Of a DNA stretch of 21,365 bases, positions 15,959 to 21,365 are shown piece after piece (position 1 is the stretch's first letter; each line of letters opens with the position of its first letter). The stretch comes from an uncultured Collinsella sp. GTDB taxonomy: Bacteria; Actinomycetota; Coriobacteriia; Coriobacteriales; Coriobacteriaceae. The position numbers and the translations under genes are program-made. The stretch is from NCBI GenBank assembly GCA_900550415.1, contig URSO01000039.1, positions 1-21,365 on the forward strand, read 5' to 3'. The notes under the pieces were generated by a model. It saw only the letters and a program-made list of their open reading frames with translations, was not told where the DNA came from and did no database searches.

Positions 15959-17317
15959 TTACGCGAACATACTTTCTTGCAAATCAAGGTGCAGCGTAAT
16001 GGTGGTGCCCTCACCGGGGGTGGACGAAACCTCCGCGCTGGAGCGGGGGCCGTAGAAGCGCTTGATGCGCTCTGAAATGTTGCGCGTCGCCACGCCCGCG
16101 CCGCCGCCCTGGGGCGACTGGGAATCGGGCATGGGGAGTGACGCGTTGAACAGACGCGCAGCGGTGTCGCGATCCATGCCGGCGCCGTCGTCGCTCACCT
16201 CGATGCAAATGCCCTCGCCGCCCTCTGAGCGTACCCTCACCGCGATATGCAGCGCGCCCTCGTCCTTCATAGCGTGGCGCACGGCGTTCTCCACCAATGG
16301 TTGGATGATGAAAGCGGGCACCGGGGCGTCCTCGACCCCCTCTTCGACATCCATGGTCGCGATGATGCGGTCATCGCCAAAGCGAGCGCGTTCAAACGTA
16401 AGGTAGCGGTTGGTCTGGGCGAGCTCGCGCGAGATGGGGATCAGCGAACCGGAGTTATCGAGCGTAGAGCGGTAAAACGCCGCGAAGTCGCGAAGCAGCT
16501 CGCGTGCGCGAGCGGGCTCCGTGCGCGTAAGCGCGGCGATGGTGTTGAGCGTGTTGAACAGAAAATGCGGGTTGATCTGCGCTTGCAGGGCGCGAAGCTC
16601 GGCGCGCGCCGTCAACTCGTCTTGGCGCTCCAGCTCATGCGTGGCCAGCTGGGTAGAGATCAGCTCCGCAAAACCAGACACCAAAGCGTACTGCGTGCGA
16701 TTGACCGCGTGCGGGCTGCTGAAATAGAACTTGAGCGTTCCCACTGACTTGCCGCGAACCTTGAGCGGGGCGATGATGCCCGCCGGGATCGGCGGGGCCG
16801 TAAGGGAGTCGCTAAACGTGGGCGTGGCGTTGGTAAACGACTGCACCAAACCGTGGTCCAAGGCATAACGCGTCGCGGGCGTATGGATGGGAGACCCGGG
16901 TGGAAACTGCTCTGCGAGCGCGCCCATGCAGGCAAGCACGCGCTCGCGGTCGGTCACGGCGATGGTCATCGCGCGGGTCTCGGGCAGCAGGCGCCGGCAA
17001 ATGGCCTCGGCGCTCTCGGGCGTAAGGCCATCGCGAATATCCTCAAGCATCTCCGACGCGATGGAAAGCGTTTGCTCGGCGTACTGGGAGCGCAGGGTAT
17101 CCGGGTTGAGGCAAAGGTGGGCGAAGATGAGCAGGAAGACGCACATAAGCGCGCACGCCACCAGCGTGAGAATGGATTCCGTCCCCTCGATAATGGAGTA
17201 GACAAGATAGACGGCGAGCGCAAGCGCGCACACCGCGGCGGCAACGCGCAGCAACGGAATGCTCACCAGCAGCGCTGAACGTGCTACCCCCAAAAAAGAC
17301 TTGTTTTTATCGTTCAT
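15959..17317 (-). CDS. LytS/YehU-type sensor histidine kinase
   Basis: A 452-residue membrane kinase. Two transmembrane helices (about 15-43 and 48-70) are followed by a cytoplasmic GAF-like region (about 85-225), the His_kinase motif QAQINPHFLFNTLNTI with phospho-His251, the N-box Asn344 (QPLVENAVRH), DDGAGMD (376-382) and GGGAGVATRN (404-413). There is no multi-helix 5TM-LYT module, so the signal is likely sensed near the membrane or by the GAF-like part. The ATG at 17317 overlaps the glycosyltransferase stop (ATGA) and follows GGAG by five bases, proving tight coupling. It phosphorylates, by inference, the LytTR regulator next to it. The frame upstream to 17545 is not coding here because it lies inside the glycosyltransferase gene. 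Confidence 0.95.
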   Translation of the reverse strand: MNDKNKSFLGVARSALLVSIPLLRVAAAVCALALAVYLVYSIIEGTESILTLVACALMCVFLLIFAHLCLNPDTLRSQYAEQTLSIASEMLEDIRDGLTPESAEAICRRLLPETRAMTIAVTDRERVLACMGALAEQFPPGSPIHTPATRYALDHGLVQSFTNATPTFSDSLTAPPIPAGIIAPLKVRGKSVGTLKFYFSSPHAVNRTQYALVSGFAELISTQLATHELERQDELTARAELRALQAQINPHFLFNTLNTIAALTRTEPARARELLRDFAAFYRSTLDNSGSLIPISRELAQTNRYLTFERARFGDDRIIATMDVEEGVEDAPVPAFIIQPLVENAVRHAMKDEGALHIAVRVRSEGGEGICIEVSDDGAGMDRDTAARLFNASLPMPDSQSPQGGGAGVATRNISERIKRFYGPRSSAEVSSTPGEGTTITLHLDLQESMFA

Positions 17318-18498
17318 CGGCGCTCCAGCATGGCGGCAAGCGAGATATCTCCCCACAAGCCGTCCATGATACTCGGCCAGAAGCTTTGGAATTTCAGGTA
17401 TTGGTCGGCGTTGTCCGCGGCATAGCGTTCCGCATCTTCGCGACCATGGCGCCAAATGTCCCAATACGCGCGGCGCTCGCGAGTGAACACGGCGCGGGCA
17501 AGGGAGGTCTTGCGCACGCGCTCGTCCAGACCCGGCGAGATCCACGGACCCGGATAGGGCATGAGCGAGGCGGACGTGACCTGGTTGTATTCCTTCTGCC
17601 TGCTGGCATACGTCAGTTTTGCCCGTTCATAATACCAGCGGTAGACGTTTTGCATAAAGCGGGGCGCGCTCTCGGTGCCCGCCGGCGGCAGGTGCTTGAC
17701 CACCCATGCGTTGTCGAACCAGACGTCGTAGCCAAACAGGCGCATGTTGAATAGGTAGTCAAGGTCCTCGCCGCGGGTGATGAAGGGGTCAAACGCCACG
17801 CGGGTGAACGCGCGGGCATGCAGCGCCATGCAGCCGCCGCACACGTAGTTTGAGCGCGAGATCCTGGTGGCGGCAAGGGCCTTCTTCATCCAGCGGTTGA
17901 ACTCTATGCGCTTGGTCCACCAACGCTGGGTGATGCCGGCACGGGTGGTATCCGCCAAGGGAGAGCCCTCGTTATCGTAGAAGTAGCCGCTCTTGGCGAG
18001 GATAGGCAGGCGCTGACGCGTCTCGGCCCCCAGGGCGTAGAGGGCCTTCTCCATGAAGTCCGGGGCGAGGACCACCTCGTCATCGTCCAAAAAAACCACC
18101 GCGTCATGGCCCAGGATGGCGGCGGCCGCCAGGCCCATGTTACGAATGGCGCCGTAGCCGCGCAGGGACACGGCCTCGCCCTTGATCTTGGGTGCAAGCT
18201 CGCTCACGCGATCCATGATGCGGGAGGCCTCGATGTTGGTGAGGAGGGTGACGTTGAGATCGGGGTGGTTGTAGAGGATGTGCTCGATGCGCAGCGTGAC
18301 GTCGCGCGTGGCGGAAAGGGGGCATATCACAAGCAGGATGATACGCGGCAGCCCGCGGACCTGCTCGAGGGACGCCAGGCAGCGCTCAAGCTCGGGGCGT
18401 TCCGCGGTAAGGCTTGTAGAGTGGTCGTAGGCACCGGGGGCCAGCGTGTCCTCATGATTGCCCGCCCAGTAGGTGGGAATCACGATCGCAGGTTTCAT
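17314..18498 (-). CDS. GT2-like glycosyltransferase
   Basis: A 394-residue GT-A-fold protein. Residues 1-12 read MKPAIVIPTYW, the nucleotide-sugar site; a D-x-D-like DDD is at 138-140 (VVFLDDDEVV), GYGAIRNMGLA precedes it, and RGEDLDY at 242-248 holds the likely catalytic acid. The C-terminal 120 residues are helical and of unknown role. No transmembrane helix is evident. Start choice: ATG 18498 or GTG 18504; the AAAGGG site (18509-18516) suits ATG better. It shares a four-base overlap with the LytS-type kinase, so envelope glycan synthesis and the signalling pair may be linked (inference). Acceptor and donor sugars are unknown. A 50-bp inverted repeat lies just upstream. Confidence 0.85.
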   Translation of the reverse strand: MKPAIVIPTYWAGNHEDTLAPGAYDHSTSLTAERPELERCLASLEQVRGLPRIILLVICPLSATRDVTLRIEHILYNHPDLNVTLLTNIEASRIMDRVSELAPKIKGEAVSLRGYGAIRNMGLAAAAILGHDAVVFLDDDEVVLAPDFMEKALYALGAETRQRLPILAKSGYFYDNEGSPLADTTRAGITQRWWTKRIEFNRWMKKALAATRISRSNYVCGGCMALHARAFTRVAFDPFITRGEDLDYLFNMRLFGYDVWFDNAWVVKHLPPAGTESAPRFMQNVYRWYYERAKLTYASRQKEYNQVTSASLMPYPGPWISPGLDERVRKTSLARAVFTRERRAYWDIWRHGREDAERYAADNADQYLKFQSFWPSIMDGLWGDISLAAMLERR

Positions 18499-18552
18499 AG
18501 CCACTCATCCCTTTCCATTGCAGCTATCGAAAGGGGCGGCAAGCAAAAGCCG

Positions 18553-18590
18553 CCGCGCCAACGTGTTGGAGTGCGTACGCGTTGGCGCGG
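18553..18590 (-). terminator. Intrinsic terminator after queT-like gene
   Basis: An 11-bp perfect stem (18553-18563 with 18580-18590), 16-base loop, followed on the minus strand by CGGCTTTTGC. A second small stem GGCGGC/GCCGCC (about 18536-18555) overlaps it and could be an alternative fold. It should end the upstream transporter transcript before the glycosyltransferase gene. Confidence 0.6.
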
Positions 18591-18613
18591 GGCTAAATGT
18601 GCCCGAGAGCCAA

Positions 18614-19195
18614 CTACTTAGCTGTTGTACCCATCTGAGCGAGCTCGCGCTTCATAAACGGCGTATTTGCCAGCGAGCGCTGCAGCGGGTAGCCCAGCAC
18701 ATACATGATAACCGCTTCGCCCGCGCCCGTGGTCACAAGACCAAAGAGGTACATAAGGCCCCAGGAGCCATCTAGGGAAATCGACGTGAAGGGAATGGTG
18801 TAAAAACCAATGCCCTGCAGCAGCAGGGGCAGGTACGCCGGAACGATGAGCGCGTTGGCAAGCACGGGGCCAGCCAGCGCGATTAGCGGACGGGAGCGCA
18901 TCTTCCACGTGAACAGCGCGCCCAAAAAGGTTGCCAGCGAGCCAAAGACCACGTCGAGCATGCCCAGCATACCGGTGCCGGAAAGCACGATGTTGGCAAC
19001 GTTGGCGATCACGCAGCCCAGCGTAAGGCCGGGGACGGCCGCGGGGGTGAAGAGCGCCAGCACGCATAGCGCCTCTGAGACGCGGAACTGGATGGGGCCC
19101 CATGCAAGGCTGCCCAAAAAGAGCATGGTCACCAGGGTGCACGCAGCGTACGCGGCCGCGATAACACCAACGCGGGCGATGTATTGAGATTTCAA
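18614..19195 (-). CDS. queT: QueT-family transporter (S component)
   Basis: A 193-residue, six-helix membrane protein with the QueT-family segment GPIQFRVSEAL near residue 33, a small hydrophobic protein typical of ECF-type substrate-binding components for queuosine precursors. Start is TTG at 19195, six bases after the strong ribosome site AAGGTGA (19202-19208); no ATG in frame fits. It lies 93 bp behind the MFS gene, and a strong intrinsic terminator (19214-19253) falls inside its leader, so expression is either from its own promoter or controlled by termination. The usual queuosine-related ECF ATPases and T component are not in this window and would be shared from elsewhere. The exact substrate is inferred from family. 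Confidence 0.9.
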   Translation of the reverse strand: MKSQYIARVGVIAAAYAACTLVTMLFLGSLAWGPIQFRVSEALCVLALFTPAAVPGLTLGCVIANVANIVLSGTGMLGMLDVVFGSLATFLGALFTWKMRSRPLIALAGPVLANALIVPAYLPLLLQGIGFYTIPFTSISLDGSWGLMYLFGLVTTGAGEAVIMYVLGYPLQRSLANTPFMKRELAQMGTTAK

Positions 19196-19213
19196 ATAAG
19201 GTCACCTTCTACT

Positions 19214-19253
19214 AAAAAACGGAGGGCTTTACTGTTGCCAGCAAGCCCTCCGT
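19214..19253 (-). terminator. Strong intrinsic terminator in the queT leader
   Basis: A perfect 11-bp stem (19219-19229 with 19243-19253), 13-base loop, followed on the minus strand by a T-run. It sits between the MFS stop and the queT ribosome site, only six bases from the latter. It may simply end the MFS transcript or serve as an attenuator; I do not recognise a preQ1 riboswitch in the upstream 35 bases (19254-19288). Confidence 0.85.
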
Positions 19254-19288
19254 CCATAGAGAAGCGCACTCGTTGCGGCATGCGAGCT

Positions 19289-20545
19289 TTAGGCTGCCGC
19301 CTTCTGCATGCTGGAGAGCTTTACTAGCATGACAAAGCCCACAACCAGCAAGATCCCGATGGAAAGCACTCCTAAAGAAGGATCGTGCGTGAGCGATGTC
19401 ACAACAGATACTAGCAGAGTGCCCATGACCGAAGCGTATCGTCCAAAAATATCAAAGAAGCCGTAGTACTCGTTTGAATGCTCCTTGGGGATGATCTTGC
19501 CAAAGTAGCTGCGCGAAAGCGCCTGCACGCCGCCTTGGAACATGCCCACTAGAATGGCGAGGATCCAAAACTCCGTAGCGGACTTCAAGAAGAACGCCGC
19601 AAACAGGACGATGCCCACGTAAGCGGCAACCGCCACGATGATCATGCGCAGGGTGCCAAACTTGCCGGCTGCCTTGCCGTAGATGATGGCGGACGGGAAG
19701 GCGACAAACTGCGTGACCAGAAGCGCCAACACCAGCTGCGTGGAATCGATACCCAATGCGGCACCGTAGCTGGTAGCCATGGAGATGACGGTGTGGACGC
19801 CGTCGATGTAGAAGAAAAACGCGATCATGAAGACCAGCAGCACGCGATCGTGCGCGATGCGGCGGCACGTGTCCAAAAGCCCGGTGAAGGTCTTGGCGAT
19901 GTTGTGCAAGACGCCCTGCGCCCCGTGCTCGCGCTCCTTGCCGTAGCGCTGCTGGTAGGTACGAAGCAGCGGAACGGTGAACGCCAGCCACCATGCGCCG
20001 GTGATGATAAACGTCAGACGCGTGCAGGTAAGGGTATCCAGGCCCAGGATGCTGGGGCCGCCGAAGATGAGGGCGATGCACAGGATGAAGGGAATGGTGG
20101 AGCCCACGTACCCCCAGGCAAAACCGGAAGAGCTCACCCGGTCCATGCGTTCGTCCGTGGTGACATCTGGCAACATGGCGTCGTAAAACGTCATGGACGA
20201 GTTAAGGCCGATGGTGCACAGCACGTAGACCACCAGAAACGCCATAGCAGACATGGGGATGGCCTGCGCCAGGCACAGCACCACGCCTGTTAGGAAGAAC
20301 CCGGTGAAGAACTTGATCTTGTTGCCCGCATAGTCTGCCAGCGAACCCAGGATAGGCATGAGCAAAGCGACGATCAGGGAGGCCACGGTCTGGGCGTTGG
20401 CCCACGCGGTCACCAGCTCGGCAGAAGACGCACCGGTGTTGATAGCGTTGAAATAGATAGGCACAATCGAGGTGTTGAGCAGGACAAGGGCGGAGTTGCC
20501 CACGTCATACATGACCCAGTTGCGCTCCATCTTGGTGAATTTCAT
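19289..20545 (-). CDS. UMF1-family MFS transporter (Atg22-like)
   Basis: A 418-residue transporter with about 12 transmembrane helices. The start KMERNWVMYDVGNSALVLLNTSIVPIYF and the ALSRSYFGKIIPKEHSNEYYGFFDIFGR stretch in the second half are typical of the UMF1/Atg22-like MFS group, thought to export amino acids or other small molecules; the substrate is unknown. The ATG at 20545 follows GGGAG by six bases. Upstream, a partial palindrome (20590-20604) lies about 45 bp away. It is followed by the queT gene after a strong terminator. It lies 121 bp downstream of the LytTR gene cut by the window edge. Confidence 0.88.
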   Translation of the reverse strand: MKFTKMERNWVMYDVGNSALVLLNTSIVPIYFNAINTGASSAELVTAWANAQTVASLIVALLMPILGSLADYAGNKIKFFTGFFLTGVVLCLAQAIPMSAMAFLVVYVLCTIGLNSSMTFYDAMLPDVTTDERMDRVSSSGFAWGYVGSTIPFILCIALIFGGPSILGLDTLTCTRLTFIITGAWWLAFTVPLLRTYQQRYGKEREHGAQGVLHNIAKTFTGLLDTCRRIAHDRVLLVFMIAFFFYIDGVHTVISMATSYGAALGIDSTQLVLALLVTQFVAFPSAIIYGKAAGKFGTLRMIIVAVAAYVGIVLFAAFFLKSATEFWILAILVGMFQGGVQALSRSYFGKIIPKEHSNEYYGFFDIFGRYASVMGTLLVSVVTSLTHDPSLGVLSIGILLVVGFVMLVKLSSMQKAAA

Positions 20546-20589
20546 CTATGGCTCCCCTCTTAGCGGCGCGTCGCATTCGCACGCATTCA

Positions 20590-20604
20590 TACCGTGACAT
20601 GGTA
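20590..20604. promoter_or_regulatory. Imperfect 15-bp palindrome upstream of the MFS gene
   Basis: TACCGTGACATGGTA has six of seven complementary pairs about a central A. It stands 45 bp upstream of the MFS start and could be an operator. No repressor can be assigned, and one such site may occur by chance. Confidence 0.3.
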
Positions 20605-20666
20605 GGGCACATTCCCGCCCGCGCCCGTCAGCATTCGCCCAGCGTTCTGTAAAGGCGGTGCAACGT

Positions 20667-21365
20667 CTACGCCAGACCAAGGCGAACCTTGACCTCAGAC
20701 GCGCGGCGGCGCGACACGGGCACCGAAGCATCCACCCGCTCGACCTTGAGGTCCATCAGGCCAGAACGCGACACCTCGATATCATGTACATCGTCCAGAT
20801 TCACCAAAAAGCTGCGGTGCACGCGCATAAAGCCCTGCGGCGCCAGGCGGCGTTCGAGAGACGAGATGGACTCGTTCACCAAATAGCTGCCAGCAGCGGT
20901 GATCACGCTGGAGTAGTCCGCCTTGGCCTCTATGTAGACAATGTCGCTCACGGGGATGAACGCGCGCTTGCCGCCGCGCTCGACCGACAGGCGCATAACG
21001 CGCTCCGCCACGGGCGCGGGCGTGCGGGCCGACATAGCGGTAGCCACCTTGTCCAACGCCTTCTCCAGGCGCTTGGTCTCCACCGGCTTGAGCACGTAGT
21101 CCGCCGCGCCCAGCCGCAGCGCCTCTCTCACGTAATCGAAATCCTGATAGCCGGAAAGAATGATAAACTTCGCCTGCGTCTTTCCCTGCAGGCTGGCGAT
21201 CATTTCCAGCCCATTTTTTCCCGGCATGACCACATCGGTGAGCACCACGTCCGGGGTCATGCCGATGCGCAGGGCGCTCCGTGCCTCCGCCACGGCGCTG
21301 AGGGCGCGGTTGGCGGCGTCCGCCTGCCGCGCGTTGGTCAGCAGTGCGCCGCCCACCGTCTCGCC
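20667..21365 (-). CDS. LytTR response regulator with YesN-like receiver (5' end cut)
   Basis: At least 229 residues; the frame stays open to the window edge and the usual DDE start of the receiver is missing, so the N-terminus lies outside. The visible part has the phospho-acceptor in LTDVVMPGKNG, then FIILSGYQDFDYVREAL and GAADYVLKPV, wording typical of YesN-type receivers, which normally carry an AraC output. Here the output is LytTR instead (IPVSDIVYIEAKADYS, MRVHRSFLVNL, PVSRRR). It resembles the LytTR regulator at 15138-15857, particularly in RVHRxxxVNL and PVSRRR. A kinase partner may lie beyond the window. It is followed by the MFS gene after 121 bp without a strong terminator. Confidence 0.88.
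   Translation of the reverse strand, partial: GETVGGALLTNARQADAANRALSAVAEARSALRIGMTPDVVLTDVVMPGKNGLEMIASLQGKTQAKFIILSGYQDFDYVREALRLGAADYVLKPVETKRLEKALDKVATAMSARTPAPVAERVMRLSVERGGKRAFIPVSDIVYIEAKADYSSVITAAGSYLVNESISSLERRLAPQGFMRVHRSFLVNLDDVHDIEVSRSGLMDLKVERVDASVPVSRRRASEVKVRLGLA

Noticed and set aside
19254..19288. preQ1 riboswitch upstream of queT
   Set aside because: I looked for the class I tail and loop pattern and could not see it; the A-run nearby belongs to the terminator's complement on the other strand.

Overview
This 21.4-kb window is GC-rich, and every gene I accept (17 protein genes, one of them cut by the window edge, plus one tRNA) reads from the minus strand. Rubrerythrin, LytTR two-component genes, a QueT-type transporter and a UMF1-type MFS transporter, together with the high GC, suggest an anaerobic actinobacterium of the Coriobacteriia, possibly Collinsella. 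This taxonomic call is an inference from gene content; no rRNA gene is present.

Layout, from high to low coordinates (the direction of transcription). (1) 20667-17314: the 3' part of a response regulator (YesN-like receiver plus LytTR output), a UMF1 MFS transporter, a QueT-family vitamin/queuosine-precursor transporter behind a strong leader terminator, then a GT2-like glycosyltransferase whose stop overlaps the start of a LytS-type histidine kinase (15959-17317). (2) 15857-14630: the LytTR response regulator for that kinase, then a small YfcE-type phosphoesterase. (3) 14484-14408: tRNA-Asp(GUC) with its own promoter and terminator. (4) 14049-11983: an Rrf2 regulator with an Fe-S type cysteine cluster, an unusual MutY-like glycosylase, and rubrerythrin; these look like an oxidative/redox stress group. 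Rubrerythrin is followed by a very long, almost perfect palindrome and then an intrinsic terminator. (5) 11531-9883: a small Gln-rich single-pass membrane protein, then a visibly more AT-rich two-gene module (DUF6036-like nucleotidyltransferase plus a helix-turn-helix protein) that looks acquired and may be a toxin-antitoxin or defence pair. (6) 9831-34: RmuC, an ABC exporter, endonuclease III, the transcription-repair coupling factor Mfd, a PAP2-family membrane phosphatase and a threonine aldolase.

The window is rich in DNA-maintenance genes (mfd, nth, rmuC, the mutY-like gene) and in envelope/signalling genes (two LytTR regulators, LytS, glycosyltransferase, PAP2, ABC exporter). The most unusual items are the nucleotidyltransferase/HTH pair with three direct repeats in front of it, the 36-bp-arm palindrome after rubrerythrin, and the MutY-like enzyme that lacks the Fe-S cluster and has Glu where the family normally has its catalytic Asp.
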